This document shows, one piece after another, positions 1 to 8,881 of a stretch of 64,000 nucleotides of DNA (its first letter is position 1; each line of letters begins with the position of its first letter). This DNA comes from DATMNI01 sp035570275 (GTDB lineage: Bacteria > Acidobacteriota > Terriglobia > Bryobacterales > Bryobacteraceae), in assembly GCA_035570275.1 (NCBI GenBank), contig DATMNI010000108.1, positions 97,529-161,528 on the forward strand. Direction: 5' to 3'. The position numbers were made by a program, and so were the translations under genes. The notes beneath the pieces were generated by a model. The model saw nothing but the letters and a program-made list of their open reading frames with translations. It was not told where the DNA came from and ran no database searches.

Positions 1-5
1 AGATC

Positions 6-2000
6 TTGACCCTGGGTGCGCCCTCCGTTCCGGCGGGTGGGCCGGACTTCACCCTGACCGTGAACGGCGCGAACTTCACCGGCGCCTGCGCGATTCGCTG
101 GAACGGCACGGTGGTTGCCACGACCTACGTCAGTGCCGTCCAGTTGACGGCGCAGATCCCAGCCGCCCTGATTGCGGCGACGGGGTCGGCAGCCATCACC
201 GTCAGCACACTGGATGGCGCGGTGTCCAACTCTACTTCGCTGTCCATCGAGACGTTTGCAATCAGCTCTCTTTTGCCGGCTGGCGGGTTCGCTGGAGATG
301 CTGGATTTTCGCTGACTATCACCGGCAGCGGGTTCCCCACGGGCGCGACCGTGACGTTCGCCGGCACCGTCCTCCAGCCCAGTTCCGTTAGCTCCACCCA
401 GATCACCGCGGACATTCCCGCCAGCCTGGTCGCGATACAAGGGGCGATCCCTGTCAGCGTGAGCAGTCCGGGGGGATCGGTTTCCAACTGGCTCTCCTAT
501 ACGGTGGCGCCCATTTTTCTGACTCAGAGCGTCGTCCCCTCCGTGGTGATGGTGGGCGGGCCCTCATTTACACTGGAAATATACGGCGCCGGGTTCATCG
601 CCGGAACCACGGTGCAAGTAGGTTCGGCGCAGTTGCGGCCGAATTCGCTGGCCCCGGGCAGGATCGTCGTAACGGTGCAAGCCGCCATGATCGCGCAAGC
701 CGGCTCGCTGCCGATATCGGTGGTGCGGCCCGACCTTCTGCCGTCGAACGGCCTGACCCTGACGGTAAGCGCTTTGCCGGCAATCACGTCCCTGGACCCA
801 GCTTCGGTAAATGCCAAGAGCCCGTCCTTCACGCTGACTGTGGCAGGCGTGGGCTTTATGCCGGGCGCGACCATCCGGTGGAACGCGCAGGCGCTTCCGA
901 CCACGATGCTCAGCTCGATTCAGTTGACGGCCGTAGTGCCGGCGGACTTGGTTGCCTGGCTGGGCTCGGCGCTTATCGATGTATCCGTCGGCGGCAACGC
1001 GTTTTCGAGCGCGGCGATGATCCGGATCAACGCGCCTGGGCCTCCCACGCTCACCTCGGTCAGCCCGGCGACGATTACGGTAGGAAGCGCGCCGATCAGC
1101 ATCACTCTAACCGGCACCGGATTTAGCTCCGGCTGCGCGGTCGTGTTCACGCCGCCGTCGGCCGACCCGGTCCGCGTCGTAACCGATTCCTGTTCGCCCA
1201 CACAGGTGGTGGTTCGCTTGCCGGGCAGCGTTCTTGGCACGGCCGGAACGGGCCAGATCCTGGTCACTAACCCGGACGGCTTATCGTCGGCTTCGATGCC
1301 GGTTTCGCTGGCCTTGCCGGTTTTCCCGTTCCTGTCGTTCGCGGCGCCGGTGTTCGTGCCTTCCGGGCAGGACCGGCCCGTGACGCTCATACTGAATGGG
1401 GCATATCCGGTGGCGCTGCATGGGACCATGACCATGACCTTCACGCCCGATGGAGACTTACCGGACGATCCGGCGATCCAATTCCAGAACGGCAGCCGCG
1501 TCTTTCCGTTCACTATCCCGGCCGGAACGCAACCGCAGATTCAGGTGACGATGAAGAGCGGCACGGTAGCCGGGCAGATCATGATCACGCCGTCCTTCAC
1601 CACCAGCAGCCCCGATGCGAAGCCTCAGGACGGGGTGGCGCAGCGGATTCAGATTGCGCGGGCGGCGCCGGGGATTTCGCTGTTGACCTGCACCAGAACG
1701 GCCTCGGGTTTCGTGGCCGTGGTGGAGGGATTCACCAACACGCGGGAAGCCAGCCAGGCCAGCTTCGATCTGCAATCCCAATCGGGCGACAGCCTGGGAA
1801 CCGCCCAACTTGGGGCTGACGCCACACCGCTTCTGTTCAGCGGCTGGTTCGCCAGCAGCCAGGCCGCCTCCACGGGCGGACTGTTCCGGTATGCACAGAC
1901 GTTCACCCCCCAGTTCGATGCCTCGAAGATCGTCACGGCTACGGTGAAGCTGTCCAACACAATCGGCGCATCTACCACGGCATCCTGCCAGTTGCAGTAA
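6..2000 (+). CDS. IPT/TIG-repeat surface protein, 3' part
   Basis: Partial gene that enters from the left edge; the first in-frame start codon visible (TTG) is probably internal. The 664 residues seen consist of about five tandem Ig-like IPT/TIG modules of 80-90 residues (roughly 1-80, 85-165, 172-255, 260-342, 350-435). Each has the usual pattern of 'P..A..G.P.FTL.V.G.GF..G' followed by 'V.W.G....T' and 'A.IPA.L....G...I.V'. The last 220 residues are beta-rich and of unknown type. Proteins of this kind in Acidobacteria are exported and probably surface-bound or secreted. No catalytic domain is visible in this part. The family call is firm; the function is unknown. Confidence 0.85.
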   Translation: MTLGAPSVPAGGPDFTLTVNGANFTGACAIRWNGTVVATTYVSAVQLTAQIPAALIAATGSAAITVSTLDGAVSNSTSLSIETFAISSLLPAGGFAGDAGFSLTITGSGFPTGATVTFAGTVLQPSSVSSTQITADIPASLVAIQGAIPVSVSSPGGSVSNWLSYTVAPIFLTQSVVPSVVMVGGPSFTLEIYGAGFIAGTTVQVGSAQLRPNSLAPGRIVVTVQAAMIAQAGSLPISVVRPDLLPSNGLTLTVSALPAITSLDPASVNAKSPSFTLTVAGVGFMPGATIRWNAQALPTTMLSSIQLTAVVPADLVAWLGSALIDVSVGGNAFSSAAMIRINAPGPPTLTSVSPATITVGSAPISITLTGTGFSSGCAVVFTPPSADPVRVVTDSCSPTQVVVRLPGSVLGTAGTGQILVTNPDGLSSASMPVSLALPVFPFLSFAAPVFVPSGQDRPVTLILNGAYPVALHGTMTMTFTPDGDLPDDPAIQFQNGSRVFPFTIPAGTQPQIQVTMKSGTVAGQIMITPSFTTSSPDAKPQDGVAQRIQIARAAPGISLLTCTRTASGFVAVVEGFTNTREASQASFDLQSQSGDSLGTAQLGADATPLLFSGWFASSQAASTGGLFRYAQTFTPQFDASKIVTATVKLSNTIGASTTASCQLQ

Positions 2001-2186
2001 GCAGGGGCCGGCGGATCGCAAGAAGCGGAGATCCGCCGGTGCAGGTCGAGACCAGAATCGGGGGCAGGGAAACTGGATCCTGCCCCCATGAGTTCGTTAC
2101 CGCGCTTTCCGACATGGCGAATGCCTATGCCCAGAAGCCTGGTTTGAAACGAAGGAGTGCCTTCCGGAGCCAAAAGGAGAACGACG

Positions 2187-2318
2187 ATGAAGAGGATGAT
2201 TTTAGCGGTTCTGCTTTTGACGTGGATCGCGTACGCCTGGGTGAAGGACGATACTCCGGCCAACCGGGCGAAGGATTCGTGCATGTCGGCGTATTCGGAT
2301 TGGTCGCTCTGCAAATGA
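2187..2318 (+). CDS. Small exported or membrane peptide, 43 aa
   Basis: Short ORF with a strong ribosome binding site (AAGGAGA at 2174-2180, six bases before the ATG). The product starts MKRMILAVLLLTWIAYAWV, a charged start followed by a hydrophobic stretch (residues 4-18), then a short polar tail with two cysteines (C32, C42) ending at Lys43. This could be a signal peptide with a tiny mature part or a single membrane anchor. No family was recognised. The combination of Shine-Dalgarno site, hydrophobic N-terminus and clean stop supports a real gene, but it is too short for codon-use evidence. Confidence 0.5.
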   Translation: MKRMILAVLLLTWIAYAWVKDDTPANRAKDSCMSAYSDWSLCK

Positions 2319-2748
2319 TCGCCCCCGGCTGCGATCACGAAGCGCGGTCTTACGAGCAACTTTTGGTTCAGTGCTGGGTCGCCCGCCACTTTGAAGTCGC
2401 GCTGCGAGACCTGAGTACCAGTTAGGTCGCTGACGTAGCGTGTACCCCGCGGACAGGGGAGCGGCACCGACACAGCCTCGGCTGGAGAACCGCGGGACGG
2501 GCAGTTCGGCGAGACTCTCCTCAGGCAACCCGCCGATATGCTGGACGTTTTCGCGTCCGGCCACGGCAGACCTCTCTGCGATCATCCGATCTGCGATCCT
2601 TACGACCTCCCGCCTCTTCGCCAGCGCTTCTCAGCGTCCGCGTTCCCGACCATCTCCGAGGTTCTCCTGCCCCTGTTTTCCACCATGGATCCCGGCCATA
2701 ACGCATCCAGTCCTCTGTATCTCATTGTTTTTAAATAGAATATAAATA
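2319..2748. other. Intergenic, no gene recognised
   Basis: About 430 bases between the 43-aa peptide gene and the SPFH promoter. Open frames exist on both strands but have no ribosome binding sites, no signal peptide and no recognisable motif. The last 60 bases are much more AT-rich than the rest and form the promoter described separately. Confidence 0.4.
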
Positions 2749-2777
2749 TTATCAAAATGATATCATTATGATATACT
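2749..2777 (+). promoter_or_regulatory. Promoter with palindromic operator for SPFH gene
   Basis: TTATCA (2749-2754), 17-base spacer, TATACT (2772-2777) gives a sigma-70-like promoter in an AT-rich island. The spacer contains the perfect palindrome ATGATATCAT (2758-2767), followed by a second ATGATAT (2768-2774), so a repressor bound here would cover the promoter. The co-transcribed ribbon-helix-helix protein at 3830 is a candidate binder; that link is inference. Confidence 0.5.
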
Positions 2778-2804
2778 CGCTCTGGAAATAGGAGAGAACG
2801 ACAC

Positions 2805-3806
2805 ATGAATACGAAGCAAAACGCGGCCAACCAGGAATTGGTGATACGCGCCACCAACGGGTGGCTCATGCTGCCGCTGCTGGTGGGGCTTCTCTTGGCG
2901 GATATCGGGCTCTTCATCTGGAGCCTGACCAGCCTGGCCCACAACCACCCGAACCCGAATGTGGCCCTGGTGATCGCCAGCAGTCTCTGCCTGCCGGTCT
3001 GGATCGTCCTGCTGACGGGGCTCTACACCTTGCAGCCGAATGAGGCGCGGGTGCTGCTACTGTTTGGCAAGTACAAAGGAACGGTGCGGGAGAGCGGCAT
3101 GCACTGGGGCAATCCGTTCTATTCGAATGGATCGCAATCGCCTGGCTCTGCCGCCGGCACACGGGCGGCGGCCAAACCGGGAACCGCGGGAGCGGCGCCG
3201 CGCCGAACACAGGGACGGAACAAGATCTCGCTGCGGGCGCGCACGCTGAACGGCGACCGGCTAAAGGTGAACGACAAGCGCGGCAACCCGATCGAGATCG
3301 GGGCGGTGGTGGTGTGGCGCGTGGAGGATACCGCGCAGGCCATGTTCGACGTGGACAACTACCAGAATTACATCACGACGCAGAGCGAATCGTCGCTGCG
3401 GCATCTGGCCAGCCTGTATGCTTACGACGATGGCGAGGAGAACGAATTCACGCTGCGCAGCAATGTGGAAGAGGTGTCGCAGGCGCTGCGGGCGGAGTTG
3501 CAGGAGCGCTTGTCCAGGGCCGGCGTGGTGGTGGACGAAGCCCGGTTGACGCACCTGGCCTACGCGCCCGAGATCGCCCAGGCAATGCTGCGGCGTCAAC
3601 AAGCCGAAGCCGTGATCGCGGCGCGGCAGAAGATTGTTCACGGCGCGGTCAGCATGGTGGACATGGCCTTGAAGGAACTGGCGCAGAAGCAAGTGGTGCA
3701 ACTCGACGATGAGCGCAAGGCGGCCATGGTGAGCAATCTGATGGTGGTGCTGTGCGGCGAATCGGAAGTGCACCCGGTAGTGAACACCGGCACTCTCTAC
3801 AACTGA
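2805..3806 (+). CDS. SPFH/band-7 domain membrane protein
   Basis: 333 aa, ribosome binding site AGGAGA nine bases before ATG. Residues 21-43 and 53-74 are two membrane helices, followed directly by a band-7/SPFH domain (LQPNEARVLLLFGKY at about 76-90; RGNPIEIGAVVVWRV; SNVEEVSQALRAELQERL; LTHLAYAPEIAQAMLRRQQAEA). SPFH proteins (flotillin, stomatin, prohibitin) form large oligomers at membranes and organise microdomains or proteases. An Ala/Gly/Pro-rich insert at about 107-139 interrupts the domain between NPFY and KISLRAR; it looks like an expansion, not a fold element. The gene is followed 23 bases later by a small DNA-binding protein and is preceded by a promoter with a palindrome. Family call firm; cellular role unknown. 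Confidence 0.88.
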   Translation: MNTKQNAANQELVIRATNGWLMLPLLVGLLLADIGLFIWSLTSLAHNHPNPNVALVIASSLCLPVWIVLLTGLYTLQPNEARVLLLFGKYKGTVRESGMHWGNPFYSNGSQSPGSAAGTRAAAKPGTAGAAPRRTQGRNKISLRARTLNGDRLKVNDKRGNPIEIGAVVVWRVEDTAQAMFDVDNYQNYITTQSESSLRHLASLYAYDDGEENEFTLRSNVEEVSQALRAELQERLSRAGVVVDEARLTHLAYAPEIAQAMLRRQQAEAVIAARQKIVHGAVSMVDMALKELAQKQVVQLDDERKAAMVSNLMVVLCGESEVHPVVNTGTLYN

Positions 3807-3829
3807 CCGCGTTGGATGGCGAAAGCTGG

Positions 3830-4042
3830 ATGGCGGAACGGAAATCATTTCTGCTGCGTATCGATCCAGGGCTCTGGGCCGATCTGGAGACCTGGGCCCA
3901 GGACGACCTGCGCTCGGTCAACGGGCAAATCGAATACCTGTTGAAGCAGGCGGTGCAGAAGCGGAAAGGGGAACGGCCGCAGGCGGGGAAGGAGGCGCTC
4001 GCTGCACCGTCCGCTACACCACCCGATCCGCCCGAGACTTAG
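3830..4042 (+). CDS. Ribbon-helix-helix (Arc-type) protein
   Basis: 70 aa from the ATG at 3830. An upstream in-frame start at 3752 lies inside the SPFH gene and adds a non-conserved tail, so it was not used. The N-terminal strand KSFLLRIDPGLW is followed by two helices (ADLETWAQDDLRSVNGQIEYLLKQAVQKR), the layout of Arc/CopG-like ribbon-helix-helix proteins, where 'RSVNGQIEYLL' corresponds to the helix-turn core. The C-terminal 25 residues are Pro/Ala-rich and disordered. It probably forms an operon with the SPFH gene (23-base gap) and may bind the palindrome in that promoter. DNA binding is known for the family; the target is inference. Such short proteins next to SPFH genes are recurrent. 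Confidence 0.75.
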   Translation: MAERKSFLLRIDPGLWADLETWAQDDLRSVNGQIEYLLKQAVQKRKGERPQAGKEALAAPSATPPDPPET

Positions 4043-4122
4043 GGCCAGGAAACACAGGGCCCGGCAACCCAGGCATGAATGCCGTGCCACCTTGTGATAA
4101 CCTTTCAAATCGGAGGGTAAAA

Positions 4123-4668
4123 GTGAAACGGAAGATCCTCACGGTTGTGATGGCGGCCACGGTCGCATTTTCGCTGGTCAGTTTGACGGCGCAGGAAAAG
4201 AAGATGGATGCCAAGAAGGCCGTTAAAGGTGGCATTCTGCATCCGGAAATGGCAGTGGAGCACGGCACCTACGATGCTCCAATGGCCTCGATCGGAACCA
4301 AACCCGATCAGCCCTGGTCGACCACATCGGTGGCGGCGGGCGTGGACAGTAAGCCCCAACCCGGGCACGCGGTCACGGTGGTCGGCGAGATCGTGGACTT
4401 TTCGTGTTATCTGCAATTGGGCAAGCACGGCGAAAAGCACCGGGCATGCGGGCAGAAGTGCATCAACAACGGGCAGGCCATCGGGTTGCTGTCAAAAGAT
4501 GGAACGCTCTACATGTTGATGCCCGAAGAGCACGATCCGCGGCGCGATGGCGGCGTGGATGCGAAGGCTTCGGCCGCGGACCACATGGGTCATATCGTGT
4601 CGGTGAGCGGCACCGAAGCTGCAGTGAACGGGTATCGCGGCATTTTCGTGCTGGGCCTGACGAAGTAG
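4123..4668 (+). CDS. Secreted protein with conserved Cys motif, unknown function
   Basis: 181 aa from GTG at 4123, chosen because CGGAGGG stands just upstream and the product then starts with a clean Sec signal peptide (MKRKILTVVMAATVAFSLVSLTAQ); a longer frame from 4075 would bury it. The mature part has the pattern DFSCYL..GKHGEKHRACGQKC (C95, C109, C113 with H102 and H106), a plausible metal or haem-iron ligand set, then a beta-rich tail. The protein is probably periplasmic. The di-haem peroxidase gene starts 30 bases downstream, so the pair may act together in a periplasmic redox or metal process. The function is not known and I do not name the family. Confidence 0.7.
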   Translation: MKRKILTVVMAATVAFSLVSLTAQEKKMDAKKAVKGGILHPEMAVEHGTYDAPMASIGTKPDQPWSTTSVAAGVDSKPQPGHAVTVVGEIVDFSCYLQLGKHGEKHRACGQKCINNGQAIGLLSKDGTLYMLMPEEHDPRRDGGVDAKASAADHMGHIVSVSGTEAAVNGYRGIFVLGLTK

Positions 4669-4698
4669 CGGGAGCGGTGCCAGCCTGGGAATACTCCG

Positions 4699-5718
4699 AT
4701 GCAGCGCAGAAACATCATGGCCGGGGCCCTTGCGCTTCCGGCCTTTTTGATTTTAGGATGGGCGGCCGATTCCGATGCGCCGCCGAAGGTGCCCTTGGGC
4801 CTGCCGGCGTTTGAATGGCCCAAGGACAACCAGTATTCGGCGGCCAAGGTGGAACTGGGCCGGTACCTTTATTTCGACCGGCGGCTCTCGGTGGACGATT
4901 CGGTAAGCTGCTCTTCGTGCCACCAGCCGGAGCACGGGTTCACCGACGGCGCGCCGGTATCCACCGGGATCAAAGCTCAAAAAGGCGGCCGCAGTGCGCC
5001 CACCGTCATCAATCGCGCCTACTCGCTGGCGCAATTTTGGGACGGGCGAGCCGCTTCTCTGGAAGAGCAGGCCAAGGGACCGATGGCCAACCCGATCGAA
5101 ATGGGGAATAGCCACGCGGCGCTGGCGCAAAAGCTAAGCAGCATTGCCGGGTACCGCGCCCTGTTCGCCAAGGCCTTCGGCAGCGAAGAGGTAACCATCG
5201 ACAAGACCGCCAAAGCCATCGCCTGCTTTGAGCGCACGGTACTTTCCGGCAACGCGCCCTACGACCGGTACAAGCGGGGCGACAAGAGAGCCATGACGCC
5301 GGAGCAGGTCCGCGGCATGTCCGTGTTCATCGACAAGGCGAAGTGCGACGCCTGCCACGAAGGCGCCAACTTCACGCTGAATGCTTATGCCAATCTGGGG
5401 GTGGGAGCGGATGCGCCCGAACCCGACGTGGGCCGGTACGCCGTGACCAAAGATCCGCGCGACTGGGGCGTATTCAAGACGCCGACGCTGCGCGAGATCG
5501 AACATACCGCGCCTTACATGCACGACGGAAGCTTGCAGACGCTGGAAGACGTGGTGGCTTTCTACGACAAAGGCGGGATCAAGAACAAGAACCTGGACGA
5601 GAAAATCAAGCCGCTGCATCTGACGGACCAGAACAAGAAAGACCTGGTGGCGTTTCTGCGGGCGCTAAGCGGGGAAGGCTGGCAGAATGCGAAAGCGCCG
5701 GCGCAGTTTCCGCAATAG
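4699..5718 (+). CDS. Di-haem cytochrome c peroxidase family protein (MauG/CcpA type)
   Basis: 339 aa with an N-terminal hydrophobic signal (residues 7-22) and two haem c sites: CSSCH at 71-75 and CDACH at 216-220. Flanking motifs fit the bacterial di-haem peroxidase fold: LGRYLYFDRRLS before the first haem, GGRSAPTVINRAY and FWDGRAASLEEQA after it, and FKTPTLREIEHTAPYMHDGS.QTLEDVV near the C-terminus. Family members reduce hydrogen peroxide in the periplasm or, as in MauG, oxidise protein side chains. Sequence cannot decide between these. The gene follows a secreted Cys protein by 30 bases, suggesting co-transcription. Confidence 0.9.
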   Translation: MQRRNIMAGALALPAFLILGWAADSDAPPKVPLGLPAFEWPKDNQYSAAKVELGRYLYFDRRLSVDDSVSCSSCHQPEHGFTDGAPVSTGIKAQKGGRSAPTVINRAYSLAQFWDGRAASLEEQAKGPMANPIEMGNSHAALAQKLSSIAGYRALFAKAFGSEEVTIDKTAKAIACFERTVLSGNAPYDRYKRGDKRAMTPEQVRGMSVFIDKAKCDACHEGANFTLNAYANLGVGADAPEPDVGRYAVTKDPRDWGVFKTPTLREIEHTAPYMHDGSLQTLEDVVAFYDKGGIKNKNLDEKIKPLHLTDQNKKDLVAFLRALSGEGWQNAKAPAQFPQ

Positions 5719-5780
5719 CGCGGCGGCATCGGTTGGTGTCGCCGCCGCCACACGGATAGAAGAACGCCGCCACCAAGTTG

Positions 5781-5827
5781 ATCCGTCCCGGGCGGCAATC
5801 CGTCCCGGGCGGCGAGTCGTCCCGGGC
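5781..5827. repeat. 17-bp tandem repeat, 2.8 copies
   Basis: ATCCGTCCCGGGCGGCA (5781-5797), the same with G at the last base (5798-5814), then AGTCGTCCCGGGC (5815-5827). It lies between the ends of two convergent genes. The CCCGGG core is self-complementary, so the array can fold and may act as a terminator for either gene. Confidence 0.8.
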
Positions 5828-7089
5828 TACACCAAACCCAAGAACTTCGGGTCGTACCCCGGAAATACACCCTTCACCGATGGCGTCCCCATGTGCCGCG
5901 CCACCAGTTCGCCCAGTACATCGCGGAAGTCGGTGGTCAACGCCAGGTCGCGGCCTTCGTAGAGTTGCTCGGGTTCCAGGCCCGGCCACTTGCCGTAAAC
6001 CTTACCGCCCTTCACGGCGCCGCCCATCACGAACATGTTGTTGGCGTGGCCGTGATCGGTGCCGCGGTTGCCGTTCTCGCGCGCGGTGCGGCCGAATTCG
6101 GACATCGTCACCACCACTACGTCCTGCATGCGGTCGCCCATGTCCTGCCAGAAGGCTGCCAGCGCCTGGCCGAACTCGCGCAGCAGGTTGGCAAGCTGGC
6201 CTTCGGAGGCGCGCGCGCCGATCTCGTTCACGTGGTGGTCCCAGCCGCCGATATCGGCGAACGCCATCTCCACGCCAACCTCCGCCTTGATCAGTTGCGC
6301 GATCTGCCGCAAGTTGTCGCCGAAGCGGCCGCGCGGGTATTGGGCGCCGCCGGCAGGCGTGTAAGCCTGGTTGAGGATGGATTGCAGCATCGACACCGCT
6401 TCAAAAGTCTCCCGGCCCGTGGCGCGCAGAACCGGGTCCCTGGCGTTGGTGTACATCTCCTGGAACTGTCGCGCGGCTTCGGCGTTCGGCACCTGAAACC
6501 CCGCAATACTCTGCAGCGCGATGGCCGGCTGAGCGCCGCGCATGGCGCGCGGCAGCACCGGCCCGAGCGAAACGGCGCGCACCGGCGACACCTTAGGCCC
6601 CGCACTGCTGTTGCCCGGCGCCTTCGGCAGCGCACGATTCATCCATCCATCGTTGGTGGCCTTCAGCCCGGGCGTGCCGGATTCCATGTAATCCTGCGCG
6701 TCGAAATGGGAGCGGGTGGGGTCGGGCGAACCAGCGGCATCCACAATAGCCAGGTGCTGCCCATCGTACAGCGGCTTCAGCGGCGCGAGTGACGGATGCA
6801 AGCCGAAGAAGCCGTCCAGATCGATGGCGGCATCGTCGCGCTTGTCGCTGGCCGTACTGGGCCGCCCCACGGCGATCGTGGGGCGCAGGTTGTAGTAGGC
6901 CTTCTCGCCATGCGGCACCACCACGTTCAGGCCGTCGGCGGCGCCGCGCTGGAAAATCGCCACCAGAATCTTCTTGCGTGGCGCCGGGGCTTCGCCGGCG
7001 TACAGGGCGCGCTGCAGCCACAGCGGCGCGCTGCCCGCGCCCACCATCGCTAAAGCTGAATTGCGGAGAAAAATACGGCGAGTGTTCAT
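5827..7089 (-). CDS. DUF1501 family exported protein
   Basis: 420 aa. The N-terminus TRRIFLRNSALAMVGAG resembles a twin-arginine signal and is followed by KILVAIFQRGAADGLNVVVPHGE, typical of DUF1501. Other family features are the GGWDHH stretch, VVVTMSEFGRTARENGNRGTDHG and the closing DFRDVLGELVARHMG. DUF1501 belongs to the alkaline-phosphatase/sulfatase-like superfamily, but its biochemical activity is not established. It is almost always paired with a DUF1800 protein, as here: the upstream gene ends 31 bases before this ATG on the same strand. The pair is common in Planctomycetes and Acidobacteria and is presumed to act in the periplasm. Confidence 0.92.
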   Translation of the reverse strand: MNTRRIFLRNSALAMVGAGSAPLWLQRALYAGEAPAPRKKILVAIFQRGAADGLNVVVPHGEKAYYNLRPTIAVGRPSTASDKRDDAAIDLDGFFGLHPSLAPLKPLYDGQHLAIVDAAGSPDPTRSHFDAQDYMESGTPGLKATNDGWMNRALPKAPGNSSAGPKVSPVRAVSLGPVLPRAMRGAQPAIALQSIAGFQVPNAEAARQFQEMYTNARDPVLRATGRETFEAVSMLQSILNQAYTPAGGAQYPRGRFGDNLRQIAQLIKAEVGVEMAFADIGGWDHHVNEIGARASEGQLANLLREFGQALAAFWQDMGDRMQDVVVVTMSEFGRTARENGNRGTDHGHANNMFVMGGAVKGGKVYGKWPGLEPEQLYEGRDLALTTDFRDVLGELVARHMGTPSVKGVFPGYDPKFLGLV

Positions 7090-7120
7090 CGGTGTAACCT
7101 CTTAACCTGACTCCTGCTTC

Positions 7121-8881
7121 CTACCGCTTCTGAAATTCCGGCGAACCTAGCCCAATCCCGGCCAGAGGGTCGCCGGGCCCGGCCGCCTTGGCGGCTTTCA
7201 CGTTTACGCCGGGCACGCGGTTGTCCGCAAGCTGCAAGGCAAAATTCATGCGCGCCAACAGACCACCCGAGTTCAACCACTCCTGGCTTGAGTTGGAATA
7301 CCCGGTCGGCTCCTGCTTGCGGTAAAGCGGCTGGCCCAGTTGCGCCACCTGGTTGACCAGCGGGAACCCGTAATCCACGTCGCCCGCCAGCGCGCGCACC
7401 GCGCTCACCACCATCTCGAAGGGGCTCTTCAACTTCGCGCGGTAAGCCCCTTCCGACCAAAATTCCCTGGAGCCGAACATGGTCTGCATCACCGCGCGCA
7501 GGTCGCCATCGGTCTTGAGGAAGGTCTGCGCCATGCGGTTCACCAGGCTGGCCGGCGGTTCGTCGGCCACGAAACGCATGGCCAGTTTCCTCGAAATAAA
7601 GTGTGCCGTGGATGGCTGCCGCGCCACGATGTCCAGCACTCGCTCGCCATCGCTTTCGCCGCCGCCGGCCGGTATCTTCACGCCCAGCACCACCTTCTCC
7701 CCGTCATCGTGTACGCGCCGGTTGAAGATGAACGTTCCGCCGCGCTGTGGCTGGTTGATGGTCCATCCCGTGAAGCAGCGCGCGGCCTCGGTAACGTCTT
7801 TCTGCGAGTACCCGCCATCCACGCCAAGCGTGTGAAGTTCCAGCAGTTCGCGGCCGTAGTTTTCATTCAGGCCGCGGCTGTTCTTCCGGCCGCGCAGTTG
7901 CGGCGAATCGGGGCCAACCGACTGCCAGTTATCCAGGTAGAACAGCATCGCCGGGCTCTTGGCCGTGGCTTCCAACAGATCGCGGAACTTACCCAAAACG
8001 TGCGGGCGGATTACATCGCGTTCGTATTCGGTCACCAGGTAACGGTCTGCGCCCTTGTCCAAAAAGATGTTGAAGTGATTAAACCAGAAATCGTCGAGCA
8101 CTTCACTGAGCTGGCGGTTGCTATAAACGGCGCGGAGCAGCTTGCCTTCCGTAAGGTCCCGCGCCACCACCTGCTGCGGGCCACTGGCCAATTCGATGCG
8201 GCGGCGCAGGTCGGGCGGCGCGATAACGAAAAGGCCCTGTCGCGCAGCCTGGGGCAGCGCCGCCAGCACGTCGTCCTGCTTTTCTTTAGGCAGTGCCTGG
8301 AAGGCCGCCAGCCTCTGTTGCGGCGTTCCGGTCCGCAGCGCGCCAGCCTCCTGCGGCGTTAGAAGATCGCGCAGCGGAGTCGCGGCGTTCGTGTTCGTGA
8401 TCGCACCCGCGTTCGTGTTCGCATTCGCGCTGCCATCACCCTGCTTCCTCTCCGCCCTGGCCACCAGTTTCTGGATCATCAACTTGCGGTCCGGGTCCTG
8501 CGGAAACGGGATCTGGCCCTGCACCATCTGGCGCACGGTCTGCGGCGTCGGGTAGTTCCGCACCATCTCGCTGCCGGTCATGTTCAGCGTGTCCAGCGTC
8601 TGCAGCTTGCTTTCGAGTACCGGGTTCTCGGCAAGGCGCTCCGGGTGCAACTGCAGGTCCACCCACCGCTTCAAGCCCATGGCCTTCACCCGCTGTGCGT
8701 CGCCCGGCAGCGGCCCGAACGTCAAGCGGTTCAGGGCCTGCTGAATCTTCCGATCGTTCGGAAGCTGTTTGAAAAACTGGCGGGCGTCGCTCGCATTCTT
8801 CTTGCCGGCGTAGGCTGAAATCCCCGGGAACGCGGCCAGGCACACCGCCGCTGCCAGCGCCAGAACTACTCGATTGCGCAT
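7121..8881 (-). CDS. DUF1800 family exported protein
   Basis: 586 aa with a signal peptide (RVVLALAAAVCLAAFPGISAYA). DUF1800 hallmarks are ALNRLTFGPLPGDAQRVKAMG near residue 50, VLDDFWFNHFN, RDVIRPHVLGKFRDLLEATAKSPAML, NYGRELLELHTLGVDGGY, and FISRKLAMRFVADEPP. It is the first gene of a two-gene operon with DUF1501. Function is unknown; the conserved acidic and histidine residues suggest an exported enzyme or assembly factor. A linker near residue 150-170 contains an Asn/Ala/Thr-rich 24-bp duplication (8385-8432) that is unlikely to belong to the fold. Confidence 0.92.
   Translation of the reverse strand: MRNRVVLALAAAVCLAAFPGISAYAGKKNASDARQFFKQLPNDRKIQQALNRLTFGPLPGDAQRVKAMGLKRWVDLQLHPERLAENPVLESKLQTLDTLNMTGSEMVRNYPTPQTVRQMVQGQIPFPQDPDRKLMIQKLVARAERKQGDGSANANTNAGAITNTNAATPLRDLLTPQEAGALRTGTPQQRLAAFQALPKEKQDDVLAALPQAARQGLFVIAPPDLRRRIELASGPQQVVARDLTEGKLLRAVYSNRQLSEVLDDFWFNHFNIFLDKGADRYLVTEYERDVIRPHVLGKFRDLLEATAKSPAMLFYLDNWQSVGPDSPQLRGRKNSRGLNENYGRELLELHTLGVDGGYSQKDVTEAARCFTGWTINQPQRGGTFIFNRRVHDDGEKVVLGVKIPAGGGESDGERVLDIVARQPSTAHFISRKLAMRFVADEPPASLVNRMAQTFLKTDGDLRAVMQTMFGSREFWSEGAYRAKLKSPFEMVVSAVRALAGDVDYGFPLVNQVAQLGQPLYRKQEPTGYSNSSQEWLNSGGLLARMNFALQLADNRVPGVNVKAAKAAGPGDPLAGIGLGSPEFQKR
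8385..8432 (-). repeat. 24-bp tandem duplication inside DUF1800 gene
   Basis: Two 24-base copies (8385-8408 and 8409-8432) that begin GCGTTCGTGTTCG and diverge at the end. The period is a multiple of three, so the frame is kept. It encodes the Asn/Ala/Thr-rich linker. Confidence 0.7.

Noticed and set aside
2039..2425. Plus-strand frame of 128 codons after the IPT gene
   Set aside because: No ribosome binding site or pattern; it overlaps the better supported 43-aa gene in another frame.
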